From the NCBI GenBank assembly GCA_020205615.1, contig CM035166.1, positions 93,040,706 through 93,104,705 of the forward strand: 64,000 nucleotides of DNA, given 5' to 3'. This document shows positions 1 through 12,755 of the stretch, piece after piece (the first letter of the stretch is position 1; each line of letters opens with the position of its first letter). The notes beneath the pieces are model-generated. The model ran no database searches. It was not told the origin of the DNA and saw only the letters and a list, made by a program, of their open reading frames with translations. The translations under genes and the position numbers were made by a program. The DNA is from Panax quinquefolius. Lineage: Eukaryota > Streptophyta > Magnoliopsida > Apiales > Araliaceae.

Positions 1-1580
1 TCAATCACTGTTTTAGTCCAAATTGTCCACAGCCTTTCAAGGTATGTTTTAGTTGTGGAAAAGACGGTCACATAGCTCGATTTTTTCCCTCAGAGCGAAA
101 TCAAGTCCAATGAGGGGCGGTGGCACCAAAGGCGGATCTGAGAAAAAACAAAGTCGGCGGTTTTTGGGAAGAGCGTTTTTAGGATTTCTCAAAAGTGAGT
201 AACTCCGAACGAAGTTAGCACCAAGTTAGTTAATTATAAATTCTGGCGAAGTCTATACCTTACTAGATACCAGTTATACCCACTCTTTTAGTTCTCTTAC
301 TTGCGCTCAACGTTTAAATTTAACTCCGGAGAAATTAGAGTTTGATTTATCTATGGAAACTCCATTGGGAGAAACCTTCATTACATCCACTGTTTATAAG
401 TCTTGTTTGATTCAAATTGGCAACAGCACGTTACCTGTCGATCTTATCTCTTTGAAAATACTTGCCTTTGATGTGATTTTAGGAATCGATTGGTTAACTA
501 CTCATTATGCAAAAATTGATTATTTTTGTAAGGTTGTTAGCTTTCATATTCCTAACCAACCTATTATACGAATTCAAGCAACCAAACCACTAAAGTCAAT
601 CATTTGTCATATCGTCCAGCCATAAAGCTATTCATTTATTGAAAAGCGGATGTCAAGCTTTCTTAGCCCATATCACGATTTAAACAAAAATACGCCGATT
701 TGAATGATATTTCCATTGTTAATAAATTTCCCACGTATTCCTCAAGAACTTCCTGGCCTACCCCCAGAGCGTGAAATCGAATGTTGTATCGACCTTAAAC
801 CCGGTACAAAACCCTCAAATACTTCTTCATCCAAAATGAACGTATCATGTGCCAAAGACGTTGGCTTGAGCTATTGAAAGATTACCGTTATTCCATTCAA
901 TACCATTCTGGAAAAGCGAACGTGATAGCTGACGCATTGAGTAAAAGATCATATGTGGGTACGAGTGCGATATTGTTAACACAAAGACCCATCTCGTAAG
1001 ACTTACAAAAGATGGAGATAGAGTTAAAGACTCCAAAAACCTACGTGAAGATAATGAATATACGATTAAAATCGACTTTAATCGATAAAGTTAAAGCCGA
1101 TCAAGCTATAGACTCAGAGTTGATGAATGTGAAGAAGAAGGTTCAAGAGGGCGTTATTCTAGAAGCAAGAATTGACGAAGAGAGGAAATCTCAACCCTCG
1201 ATTTTATTGGTCCATTTAAAATCCTCGATCGAGTAGGAACTGTGGTTTATAGACTCGCTTGACTGCCAGGTATGTCTCGTATTCATAATATTTTTCACAT
1301 ATCTATGTTATGTAAATATATGGAAGACCCGAACCATATTATTGAATTAGAACCGGATGAGATAGCGAAAGATTTAACGTATGAAGAGGTACCTGTTAAA
1401 ATCTTGAATAAGAAGAAGCGTATTCTACGCTCCAAGGTTATACCTCAAGTCAAAGTTTTGTTGAGAAACCATGATGTTGAGGAAATGACCTCGGAGTTAG
1501 AATCTGAAATAAAATCAAAGTATCCTCACCTCTTCGACATACCAGGTATGTACCCTAATTTCGAGGATGAAATTTCTTAA
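1..1580 (+). pseudogene. A1 gag-pol remnant lacking reverse transcriptase and integrase core
   Basis: This is a remnant of a gypsy polyprotein. A CCHC-type zinc knuckle is visible near 49-90 (CFSCGKDGHIAR), but its last cysteine is replaced by Phe. The aspartic protease follows (about 240-625), with its active-site triplet changed to DTS. At about 812-815 the sequence jumps from the segment just before reverse transcriptase to the end of RNase H ([14 protein letters not shown] motif, from 850), so about 1.1 kb present in A3 is absent. A second jump near 1190-1200 removes the integrase core and lands in the integrase C-terminal region (VFHISMLRKY-type motif). The frame 1272-1580 encodes a chromodomain-like tail ending KYPHLFDIPG. 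No functional enzyme can be made from it. Confidence 0.88.
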
Positions 1581-1590
1581 GAAGGGGAGG
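1581..1590 (+). other. Polypurine tract of A1
   Basis: GAAGGGGAGG lies immediately before the LTR start and just after the pol stop codon at 1578-1580. Its position matches the plus-strand primer of LTR retrotransposons. Confidence 0.75.
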
Positions 1591-2373
1591 TCGTAAGACC
1601 CAACTTTCATAAATAAAGATTAATTTTTCTCGAAATATATTTTTGAATATTATGTTGTGATTTTGATATAATGTTATAGTTGTGGGTAATATTTATAAAT
1701 TTTGCAAAGTATGCAAGTTGTTATAAAATATTCGATTGGTCGGGGAATATTCGTTTTAAACAGAAAATATTCGTACGACAACACAATCATTGGTGGACCC
1801 CACAACGAAATTATTGTCAAAGTTAGAAAATTACAAATATCTTTTTATAAAAATAACGGCGAAAGCTTTACCGTTAAACTGTTGAACTAACCATGTGGTA
1901 AAAATACAGTAATACGCGTGGTTGCATAGTAGCACACGGTATTGATTATTGATGCTTACGTAAGAAGCCACTCAGTTTACTCAATTATTGCTAAAGTAAT
2001 TGTTGCATAGTATCTCACGTTATTTGATTCAATTATTGTCACAATATCATCCGCATAATATTTTATATTATTAAATCAATAATTGAGATAACAAAGTTAT
2101 TTATATTATTATTTGTAATATTGACGATGTCTAGAAAGTTCTGTCGAGGAGAGGTTTGGTCACCTAATTGCGCACCAATAGGGAGAAATCCTTATCGGAA
2201 TGCCCCCTCTTTCTTGGGAATGATATGGTTGTTAAATATTGTGAGTTATAATATTAATGATGAATAATTGTTGAAGTATTAAGAATGTGTTTATTAAAGA
2301 TAAGTGAATAACAAAAGTTAGAGGGGAATAATGCAAACTTGGAAAACTTTAGGGGTACTAAAGTGCAATAAGT

Positions 2374-2605
2374 TAAATCAATCTGTACCATTGGTGGTGG
2401 TTTTAATAGTAAATCAATCTGGACCGTCGATGGTGGTTTTAATAGTAAATCAATCTGGACCGTCGGTGGTGGTTTTAATAGTAAATCAATCTGGACCGTC
2501 GGTGGTGGTTTTAAAAGGAAATCAATCTGGACCGTCGGTTGTGGTTTTAATAGTAATCAATCTGGATCGTCCGTTCTAATAGTAAATCAATCTGGACCGT
2601 TCGTG
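2374..2605 (+). repeat. 36-bp tandem array in A1 LTR
   Basis: About six copies of a 36-bp unit containing AAATCAATCTGGACCGTCG are joined head to tail; the last copies carry small indels. The array lies shortly upstream of the TATA box at 2633. Because 36 is divisible by three it opens a repetitive frame (VVLIVNQSGPSV repeats), which I regard as incidental. I do not see this array in the other LTRs of the window. Confidence 0.85.
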
Positions 2606-2632
2606 AATAAGTTACTATTTAGTCCATTCTCC

Positions 2633-2641
2633 TATAAATAG
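2633..2641 (+). promoter_or_regulatory. LTR TATA box, A1
   Basis: TATAAATAG is preceded by CC and followed by a region that resembles the transcribed part of the sibling LTRs. The same motif occupies the same position in A2, A3, B and C. Confidence 0.65.
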
Positions 2642-3726
2642 AAGCTTAATTCTTCTTTCATTCTCACCAATTCACTGAGACTCACAAGAGAAACTATAGA
2701 GAGCAAGAAGAAGAGTATTCTACAACTTCACTATTGTAGTATCCAGTCTTCTACTAAGCTAAGGGATATTATTTGTTGTATTTGTAAGGGGTATTATTTC
2801 TTTCGTATTCATAAGGAATTCTATTTTTTCGTATTCATCCTTTAATATATTAGAATAACCTGTCTACGCGGATTACGTACCGTATGACGGGTGAAAATTC
2901 ATTTGCAGTTTCGTATGTTATTTCTTTTCATATTCTTAAATCTAAACTTACTATGGTAAGTATTTCTTCTATAATCCTTGAAATTAGTGGAATATCCTTG
3001 AGTTTTGCACATCATCCAATATCGTTTCATTGGAATATTGATATGAACTTTCTTATTAAATATCAATATTTTCACCGGGGTACTATTCACGGTTACTATT
3101 CACTAGAATATTATTCACTCGGGTATTCGGGCACTTTTTATGCCGGAGTACTATTCACGAGTTACTATTACGGATTACTATTCACCCAATTACTATTCAT
3201 TCAAATATTATTCACTCGGGTATTCGGGGCACTTTTCATGTCGGGGTACTATTCACGAGATACTATTCATTCGGATACTATTCATCCATAGTACTATTCG
3301 CGATAAAAATTGATTTCTTTTATGTCTAAGATTATTTTTGATACATGAATATTATTCTTGAATTTTACTCCACAAAGCAGTATCATGTTGACAATTTGGA
3401 TATTTTAAAACTCTGGATAAATTTAAAGTCTTTAATATTTATCCTTGATCTCGTTTGATTGAATTCTTATATCATTGGCATCATCCTCATTCTTATATTG
3501 TGATGAAAGTCATCTTTGGCTTACGTGCATAGATAGACTGTTGATTGGTATGATTATTACCAGAGATCATTCGGTATAATCATGACCCGTAATGTTACAA
3601 ATGATGTGGTAAAAATCCTCATTGGCCTATAATGCATTGATGGACAGTTGTTGGTATGATTGTGACCATGGATTATTCGGTATAATCATGACCATTGATG
3701 ATTACATGAATATCCTTGGCCCGTAG

Positions 3727-6445
3727 TGTGAAGCCCCCAAAATAAGTATACATCACCCATTCTGAATCGCCAAATACATGGTACATAAATCAAATACAAA
3801 CATCTTTTATACAATACGACAAAAGCGTAGCTTAGAGTTTTTACACGAATATTGTCTCATAGATAATATTCAAACTCAAATGAAGTCCTCAATACATTCA
3901 TTATCACACTATTTCATAAAATAGTGAGGACTACTATAGCCACCATCTCGGACCGTCACTCTGTTCCCCGACTAGTCAAGGCTACGTTCTCATTTCCTGA
4001 AGAGAACAATGAAAGAAAAAGGTGAGCTCAACTAGCACAGTAAGAAATATTATGACTAAGATAATGCAGAATAAATTATCCTTAGCCTTCAACAGTAAAA
4101 CAACTGATAAAATACAATAGACAACAAGTTTTAGATCAACAACTGCAATGAACAAGTAATCCATTAGAAGAGTCAAGCGGTATGATATATCTACTATCTT
4201 CTATGATTTAAAAAGTTTATCATCAATTTTATCATTTGAAACTCAACAATAAATAAACCATATCATCGAATCATCCCTGCACTACGGGCCAAGGATATTC
4301 ATGTAATCATCAATGGTCATGATTATACCGAATAATTCCTGGTCATAATCATACCAACAATTGTCCATCAATGCACTACATGACAATGAGGACTTTTAGC
4401 ACATCATTTGTAACATTATGGTCATGATTATATCGAATAATCCCTGGTCATAATCATACCAATCAATAGTCCATCTATGCACGTAAGCCACAAATGACTT
4501 TCATCACAATATAAGCATAATGATGACAAGATATAAATATTAATCAAATGAAATCAAGGATAAATATTAAAGACTTTAAATTTATTCAGAGTTTAAGAAT
4601 ATCCAAATTGTCAACATGATATTGCTTTGTGGAGTAAAATTCAAGAATAATATTGTATCAAAAATGATTTGGACAGCAAAGAAATCAATTTTTTCATGAA
4701 TAATTTCTCGGGTGAATAGTACCCGAGTGAATAGTACCCCATGAATAGTACTTCAGAAATAGTACCCCGTGAATAGTACTTTGTGAATAGTACTCGTGAA
4801 TATAACTTTTTTAATAGTACCCGTGAATAGTACTTTGTGAATAGTACCCCGTGAATAGTACTTTTGTGAATAGTATCGTATAAATAAATAGTACTCATGG
4901 ACAGTACTCCAACATGAAAAGCTTAAAATTTAACAAGAATGTGCAGAAAATATCCTTTTGAAACGATATTAGATGAAGCGCAAAATTTAGGGATATTCTA
5001 CTAATTTCACGGAGTATAGAAGAAATACTTTAACAAAATGAGGGTATACTCAAGAATATGAGACAAAATAATATTACTCACATTTTACAGAGTATGGAAG
5101 AAAATATTATTCGTATGAATACTGAACAAAATAATATCCCTTACCTCTGAAGAAGACTGGATATTGGAATAGTGAGGTAGCAGACTTCTCTTCTACTTTC
5201 TCTCTAAAGCTTCTCTCTCTATAGCTTCTCTCTATAATTGCTCTTGTGAGTCTTAGTGAATTGGTGAGAATGAAAGAAAAATGAGCTTCTATTTATAGGA
5301 AAATATAGTTTCGATAATTGCACGGTTTGGGACTCGAAATATTACAATATAATACCTTCATCTTTTCCTTCATTTTTAATTTAGTCCTACAAGTATTATC
5401 AAACTTGCACCACCTCCCCTAATAGTACATCTTGTGAATCAATAGTACAATCATGTGAATCAATAGTACAATCATGTGAAAAAATAATTACAGTATAATA
5501 CCTTCATCTATACCTCTATTTTTAATTTAGTCATACAAGTATTATCAATCTTCCACCACCTCCCTAATAGTACATGCATGTGAATCAATAGTACACATGT
5601 GAACAAATAGTTATAAGCATGTGAATTAATAGCAATTAATTTCTCATTTATCCTATTAATTACTCGATTGGTCTATATAACCTCCAGACATCCATTATTA
5701 TTGAAATAGATGTCGATTTCCACTAATACTAATAATCCCAACACAATGGAAATATCAAATTTATTTTTAATCAATACGAACTTATTCATCATTAATATTA
5801 TAACTCACAATATTTAACAACCAAATCATTACCACGAAAGAGGGGGCTTTCCGATAAGGATTTATCCCTATTGGCGCGCAATTAGGTGACCAAACCTCTC
5901 CTTGACAGAACTTTCTAGACATTGTCAATATTACAAATAATAATATGAATAACATTGTCGTCTCAATTATTGATTTAATAATAATAAATATTATGCAGAT
6001 GATATTGTGACAATAATTGAATCAATATTATGAAAGATATTATGTAGTAATTACTGTAGCAATAATTGAGTATAACTGTGTGACTTCTCACGTAAGCATC
6101 AATAATCAATATCGTGTGCTACTATGCAACCACGCCAGACATTCGCATTTCTTTTACCACCGGGTAGTTCAACAGTTTAACGGTAAAACTTTCGCCGTTA
6201 TTTTTATAAAAAGATAATTCTGTCATTTTCTAAATATGATAATACTTTCGTTGTGGGGTCCACCAATAATTGTGTCGTCGTACGAATATTCCCCGACCAA
6301 TCGAATATTATATAACCACTTGCTTACTTTGCAAAATTTGTAAATAATACCCACAACTATAACATTATATCAAATCCACACAATAATATTCAAAAATATA
6401 TTTTGAGAAAAATTAATCTTTTTTAATAAAAGTTGGGGTCTTATA
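3727..6445 (-). repeat. A2 3' LTR
   Basis: Read on the plus strand it starts TGTGAAGCCCCC and ends GGTCTTATA, the reverse complement of the family LTR. The reverse polypurine tract and pol end lie directly to its right, making it the 3' LTR. It contains a (GTGAATAGTAC)-type short repeat array at about 4700-4915. It abuts the plus-oriented A1 LTR segment, forming a head-to-head inverted LTR pair. Confidence 0.9.
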
Positions 6446-6456
6446 ACCTCCCCTTC
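6446..6456 (-). other. Polypurine tract of A2
   Basis: On the minus strand this reads GAAGGGGAGGT and lies between the pol stop (6457-6459) and the 3' LTR. It matches the A1 tract. Confidence 0.75.
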
Positions 6457-8342
6457 TTATGAAATTTCGTCCTCGAAATTAGGGTGCGTACCTGGTATGT
6501 CGAAGATGTGAGGATACCTTGACTTCATTTCAGATTCTAACTCCCATGTCATTTCCTTAACATCGTGGTTTCTCCAAAAAACTTTGACTTAAGGTATAAC
6601 CTTGGAGCGTAGAATATGATCCTTTTTATCCAAGATTTTAACAGGTACCTCTTCATACGTTAAATCTTCCGCTATCTCGTCCGGTTCTAATTCAATAATG
6701 TGGTTTGGGTCTTTCACATATTTACGTAACATAGATATATGAAAAACATTATGAACATGAGACATACTTGGCGGTAAGGCGAGTCTATAGGCCACAGTTC
6801 CTACTCGATCGAGGATTATAAATGGGCCAATGAATCGAGGATTGAGCTTTCCCTTCTTTCCAAATCTCGTAACTCCTTTCCATGGAGCAACACGTAACAA
6901 CACATGATCTCTAATATTGAATTCCACATCCTTTCGATGAAGATCAACATAACTTTTTTGTCGATCTTGTGAGGTTTTTATACGTTGTCAGATCATTTGA
7001 ATCTTTTCCGTAGTCATACGTACCAACTTCGGTCCCAACAACGTAGCTTCACCCACCTCATCCCAGCATACTGGAGAATGACACTTTCTTCCATACAACG
7101 CCTCAAATGGAGCCATGTCAATACTTGCTTGATAACTGTTGTTGTAGAAAAACTCCACCAATGGTAAGAACTTGTCCCAACTTCCTTTGAAGTCAAGGAC
7201 ACAGAGTCTTAATAAATCTTCAAGAGTTTGAATAGTCCTCTCCGACTGCCCTTCCGTTTGAGGATGATATGCCAAACTAAATCGTAAATTCGTGCCCATA
7301 ACTTTTTGCAAACTAACCCAAAATCGTGAAGTGAATCTTGGGTCTCGATCAGAAACTATGGATACTGGCATACCATGCAATCTTATAATCTGGTTTATGT
7401 ACATACGAGCAAGACGTTCAAGTGTATAAGTTTCTCGTATCAGTAAGAAATGAGCAGACTTGGTCAATCTATCAACAATGACCCAAATCGCATCTATACC
7501 TTGAGAAACCTTGGGAAGACCAGTAACAAAATCCATGGTAATGTGTTCCCACTTCCATTCTGGAATTTCAAGTGGTTACAATGGACATTTTGGCACTTGA
7601 TGCTCTGCCTTGACTCGTTGACAAGTTAGACACCTTGAGATAAACCCCGCTATCTCTCTTTTCATATTGCTCCACCAAAATGTATGTCGAAGATCACGAT
7701 ATATTTTGGTACTCCTAGGATGGATTGCAAATGGTGTGTTGTGCGCCTCCATCATGATTTTATACTTCAAGTCATTATCGTTAGGAACACAATGTCTGGA
7801 GTTGACTCAAAGTATTCTTTCTTCATTGATTCTTGCTTCCGAAATAGCACCTTCTTGCACTTTCTTCCTCATATGCATCAGCTCCAGGTGTGTAGCTTGA
7901 GCAGCTTTAACTTTATAGATTAACGTCGATTCTACTCGTATTATTTAACATCATCACATGGGTCCCTAGAGTCTTTAACTCTATCTCTATTATTTGTAAG
8001 TCATATGAAATGGGTCTTTGTGTTAACAATATCGCACTCGTAAACGCATACAATCTTCTACTCAATACGTCAGCTACCACGTTCGCTCTTCCACGATATT
8101 ATTGAATGGTATGGTCGTAATCTTCAACAGCTCAAGCCAACATCTTTGGCACATTATACGTTCATTTTGGGTGAATAACTATTTGAGGGTTTTAGAAACA
8201 GGTTTTGTACCGGGGTCAATAAAAAATTCAATTTTACTCTCTGGGGTACGCTAGGAAGTTCTTCAAGGAATACTTTGGGAAATGTTTTGACAATAGAAAT
8301 ATCATTCAAAACTGTGACTCTCATCCAAGACTTGGATAGCAC
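6457..8342 (-). pseudogene. A2 integrase and pol tail, reverse transcriptase deleted
   Basis: Reading right to left, a segment preceding reverse transcriptase (8342 to about 8190) jumps at about 8190-8200 to the end of RNase H. The integrase then lies in one frame: zinc-binding HHCC region (7770-7576, ending CLTCQRVK), catalytic core with MDF, VSDRDP and QSERTIQ carrying the D, D and E residues (7536-6988), and C-terminal region with a chromodomain-like tail (6927-6457). Only three nonsense codons interrupt that frame (at 7576, 6988 and 6589). Two of them read as CAA to TAA compared with sibling copies. This is the best-preserved integrase of the A family after A3. Confidence 0.87.
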
Positions 8343-8470
8343 GTCACATTGATACCTATCAACTTGCCATCGTCATTCACAGCGTCGTCTACGGAAAGTC
8401 TGGCTTCAATGCATTCCACACAAGGAAGTCACTAGCGAAAGGCTCGGGGCTCTTTACTTATGGCTTGATA
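8343..8470 (-). other. Foreign segment in A2, shared with family B
   Basis: Between the end of protease and the pre-RT segment, A2 carries about 125 bp not present in A1 or A3. A related segment occurs at about 60275-60420 in the family B element, where the minus strand reads EARLSVGDAV; here the corresponding reading is EARLSVDDAV. Its source is not recognised. It could be a transduced host fragment or a piece of another repeat. Confidence 0.6.
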
Positions 8471-9504
8471 TGACAATGATTGGATTTAGTGGTTTGGTTG
8501 CTTGGATTCGCATAATAGGTTGGTTAGGAATATGAAAGCTAACAACCTTACGAAAATAATAAATTTTTGCATGATGAGTAGTTTACCAGTCGATTTCCAA
8601 AATCACATCAAATGCAAGTATTTTCAAAGAGATAAGATCGACAGGTAACGTGAAAGTATCGATTTGAATCAAACAAGATTTATAAACAACAGAGGTAATG
8701 AAGGTTTCTCCCAATGGAGTTTCAACAGATAAGTCAAAGTCTAATTTCTCAAGAGTCAAGTTCAAACGTTGAACGCAAGTAGGAGAAATAAATGAGTGGC
8801 TAGAACCGGTATCTAATAAGGTATAGACTTCGCTAGAGTTTATGATTAACTAACCCGTGATAACTTCGTTCAGGTTACTCTCTTTTTGAGAAGTCACGAA
8901 AAATGCTCTTCCTGAAACCACCGAATTTATTTAGTCTGTATCCGCCTTTGGTGCCACCGTCCCAGCTGGACTTAATTTTGCTACAAGACAAAATCGAGCT
9001 ATGTGACCATCTTTTCCACAACTAAAACATACCTTGGAAGGCTGTGAACAGTTTGGACTTATGTGTCCCTCCTCTCCGCATCTGTAGCATCTAACTGGCG
9101 GTTGTTCTCCTTCCCTATAATTTGTTGCTAGTGTTGGTGCTGCTGCCGACGTCTTTCCATCATCGTTAAATCTTCTCTTCTTGAATTTTCCACTTGAATC
9201 ATTTCTTCTATTATCTTGACCATGATTACCACCGAAGTGGTTACCATTTCTGGCATGATAATTTCCTCCATGATGGTTATCATTGTTCCGATGACTTTTG
9301 CCACCGGTATGATTATTATCGTGTTGTTACTCGTTATCCTTTGGTTGGGCTGGCTCATTATCGCGCTCCAATAATTGAGCCCTATTCGCTACATCTGAAT
9401 ATAAACAAAATTTGTGAGAAATGAGGTATTGTCGTATTTTGGGGCTCAAACCTCGCAGAAACATTCGCGTCATTCTCTCCTCATTATCAACCAAATGGGA
9501 TGCG
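8471..9504 (-). pseudogene. A2 gag C-terminus and protease
   Basis: On the minus strand from 9504: the end of the gag capsid region, a low-complexity Asn/Gly/His-rich linker, two CCHC zinc knuckles ([14 protein letters not shown] and CFSCGKDGHIARFC, about 9000-9095), then the aspartic protease with an intact DTGSSHSF active site near 8810. Several stops interrupt it (for example in the linker after the knuckles). The start of gag lies to the right of the inserted LTR C, and the reading resumes at 11968. Confidence 0.85.
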
Positions 9505-11967
9505 TGTAAGACCCTAACTTATTATGAATAAAATCGAATTTCCTCTATTTATTATTGTGAATAATAAGGTGATAATTTGATATAATACTTTGGTTATGGG
9601 GGAAATGTGCAAATTTTGCAAAATAAGCAAGTGGTTATAAAATATTCATTATTGTTGGGGAATATTCGTTTGGTCGTGGAATATTCTTGTTGTCGGGGAA
9701 TATACGTGCACGACGGCCTTGACCATTTGTAGCCCATATAATGTAATAACCGCATTTCGGATGAAGAAAACGACAAATTTAAGTTTTTATAAATAACGGT
9801 GTAATTATTACCGTTAATACTGTTGGAATACCCGGTGAGTAAAGTAAAGTAATACGCGTTATTGCACAGTAGCACACGATATTGCACAGTATTTTTGAAT
9901 TATTGATTCTTACGTAAGAAGACTACTCAATAATTGTTACAGTAATTATTTTTCAATATTTTATTTTATTGATTCAATAATTGCTGCGTTGATATTTTAT
10001 ATTATTGTTGTTTCAATAATTATCACTGCACAGTATTTTCCATTATCAGATCAATAAATCATATTATTTGAATACTATTATTAGATAACATTATTGTCAA
10101 TGTCGAGAAAGTTCTGTCAAGGAAAGGTTTGGTCACCTAATTGCGCTCCAGTAAGGAGAAATCTTTATTAGAAAGCCCCCTCTTTCCTGGGAACGGTTTG
10201 GTTGTCATAATTGTGATTCTGTAATATTTTTTGTGAATAATTAATTATTGATTTATATGATAAGGAAATATTTATTTGATGTGGATATAAATGATGGATT
10301 TATTTATTTTATGTGGTTATAAATGAAGGAATTAATGCTGAGGTGTTTTATCAGTATTTTGTCGGTGTGGAGGTATTAAAAATCATCCGTTTGTGGATTT
10401 CAGATATTTTTTGTTTGGAATTTGGAAAAAATCAAAGCTACAAAGTTGTAGAGAATTCGATTTCGTGTGGAATGGACATAAAATTCGTATTTTTCTGATA
10501 AACGGGCTATTTTCTATGAATTATTGAAGTTTCAGAAATTAAATGTTTTTATTAAAATTGTGGGTGGGACCCACTTTTGTTTTTAAAACATGTGGGCTGC
10601 TGGAAATTTTCCAAGATGGCTAGCTTTGATTTTTCCATGGTTGGTACGTAGAAGAAAAGAAAAGAAATATTATTATTTTATTATTTTAGTTTCCTTTGGC
10701 GTTCTAGCATTTTCCTATAAATAGGCGCTTAAGTTAGAATTGAAAATCACACCAGAAACAAATTTTCTTTCTCTCTATATTGTCGAGCGTATTTTTGTGA
10801 GTATTTAGATACTTTGAGAGTTGTTGTTCGGTATAAGTTTCCTTCGGCTTTCTATCCGATATTCCGATCAGAAGTACCATTATTTTGAGGTAAGAGATGT
10901 TATTTTCTTCGTAAATGATATTATTTCTTTCAATATCATTATGCCGAAATGTTGGTCTGAACTTTTTATCAAATTTGAAACTTTTTGTGTCGGGGTTACT
11001 ATTCACGTATACGGCACTATTCACCGAAAAATAAAATTTTTTCTTTTTGTCCAAGATGTCTATTATGGTTACTATCTTTGATTGTATCCATATTTTGATC
11101 TTTATTTTTGAATTCTGGTTCACAATTAGTTATTATGAAGTATTATTGATCTAGGATAAACTGTTATACGAATCCCTACTATTTGTCCTTCTGTCTCACT
11201 GGATTCGTTTTCTTTAAAATATTTTCATCATCCTCAGTCTTAAATGATGATATTACTGAATATCTTTGGCCTATAGTGCATAGATGAATGATTAACTGAT
11301 GAATATCTTTGGCCCGTAGTGTAAAGATGAACAGGTGTTGAGATGAACATGACCAACTGGTAAGACAAATGAATATCTTTGGCCTGTAGTACAAAGATGA
11401 ATATTTGATTAAAGATGTATATTAATTGTTGTTACAGGGATAAAATATTGATGATGGACTTTTAAATCTTAGAAGATAGTAGAACTCATTCTCTACTTGA
11501 CTCTTCTAATGGATTCTTGTTTTTATTTGCGATTGTTGATCTAAAACTTGTTTTCTATTATATTTTATCAGATTTTTTCCCTGTTGAAGACTAATGATAA
11601 TTTGTTGTATATTATCTTAGTCATAATATTCTTTACTGGGCTAGTTGAGCTCACCCTTTTCCTTTTTGTTCCATTTTTCTTCTCAGGAGGTGAGAACATA
11701 GCAGGATCTAGTCGGGGTATGGAGTGATGGTTCTAGAAAGATGTTTTAGCAGTCCTCACTATTTCTATAAAATAGTGTTTGAATAATTGTAATGAAGACT
11801 TATTTGAGTGTGGATATTGTCTAGAAGACAATATTTGTATTTAAACTCACAGTATGTGTTGTCGTATTTTGCATGACAATTGTATTATTGAAGTTGTAGT
11901 TTGCTTTCTGTACCATGTATTTGGCAACTCAGAATGGGTGTTGTATACCTATTTTGGGGGCGTCACA
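9505..11967 (+). repeat. Solo LTR C
   Basis: This LTR runs from TGTAAGACCC to GCGTCACA and is flanked by a perfect duplication ATGCG (9500-9504 and 11968-11972). No internal region accompanies it, so it is a solo LTR left by LTR-LTR recombination. It is related to both A and B LTRs: its transcribed part resembles B, it has two copies of the ACTATTCACG motif (about 10988-11025), and repeats of GAATATCTTTGGCC type (about 11260-11400). It is inserted antisense in the A2 gag gene. Confidence 0.92.
10716..10724 (+). promoter_or_regulatory. LTR TATA box, C
   Basis: TATAAATAG at the conserved LTR position, preceded by TTTCC. Confidence 0.65.
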
Positions 11968-12568
11968 ATGCGAACCGGGACAACTTGGCAAACTTAGTCT
12001 CGTACTGCGACACGGTCATATTATTTTGCTCCAACTTGATAAACTCCACCTCCTTCATATGACGAATACTTTCGAGAAAGTACTTGTCGTTGAACAACTC
12101 TTGGAACTTTTCCCAAGACATTTTGAGTGCGGCAGGCTGAGTACGTTTTACTGATTCCCACCAGTAATCTTCCTCTTCTCGCAATATGAAGGTGGCAAAG
12201 TGAACCTTTTGCTCCTCGGAGCATCCCAAGACATCAAATATCTTGGTGATCTGCTTTATCCACGTCTCCGCTTTAAGTGGTTATGGCTCTCCCAAAAACT
12301 CCGGTGGTCCTAGCTCCTTGAACTGCTTAGCAGTGACCATCCGAGAGTTATCAGTGTTTCTACCTGCATTTTGAACAGGAGTCTCTCTCGCCTGATGTTG
12401 CATGAATTGCATAAAGCCTCTAAACATCCCATCGTTCATCATCTAGTCGGTGTTGTTGTTTACCTGAGGATTATTGCCTTCTTGATGCACATTATCCTGG
12501 GAATTGATTGTTGATAACTCAACAGTCTCATGTGCTTCATTGCTTATCTCAACATTTTCGGATGCCAT
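11968..12568 (-). pseudogene. A2 gag N-terminal part
   Basis: Gag starts at ATG 12568 (MASENVEI), directly comparable with A3 gag at 23044. The retrotransposon gag domain follows, with the conserved run EEDYWWESVKRTQP and a coherent frame from 12229 down to the LTR C insertion. Upstream are at least two nonsense codons (TAG near 12443 and TAA near 12283), each absent from A3. Gag is split by solo LTR C and continues at 9504. Confidence 0.85.
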
Positions 12569-12755
12569 TATACAATACTGCTACAAAACAAGGGTTAATT
12601 GACATGTCACATATTATCCATATACTCTGACCGACAAAATAAATACCAAATAAACTTAGGCAGGTCATACTAGCGAAGGAATTTGCCGTCTCTCCCTTCT
12701 TAGTTCTAGTCTCACATCTCAGCTAGGGATCATATCCCTAAGCTTTAATACCAAC
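12569..12755 (-). other. A2 5' leader and primer-binding site
   Basis: The reverse-strand primer-binding site reads TGGTATTAAAGC (12742-12753), a mutated match to the TGGTATCAGAGC site complementary to plant initiator methionine tRNA. The leader contains the CTTCGCTAGTATGACCTACC-type block that is conserved in A3 and in both B internals. Confidence 0.72.

Larger units (their letters stand above)
1591..3726 (+). repeat. A1 3' LTR, left segment
   Basis: The segment aligns by eye with the A3 LTRs (19961-22856 and 27706-30672) from TCGTAAGACCC onward. It contains a TATA box at 2633 and arrays of ACTATTCACG-type repeats at about 3075-3300. It stops at CGTAG (3722-3726), the target duplication made by insertion of A2; the LTR resumes at 15431. 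Confidence 0.88.

Noticed and set aside
2331..2579. 82-codon repetitive ORF as a repeat protein.
   Set aside because: It is a by-product of a 36-bp tandem array inside an LTR upstream of its promoter.
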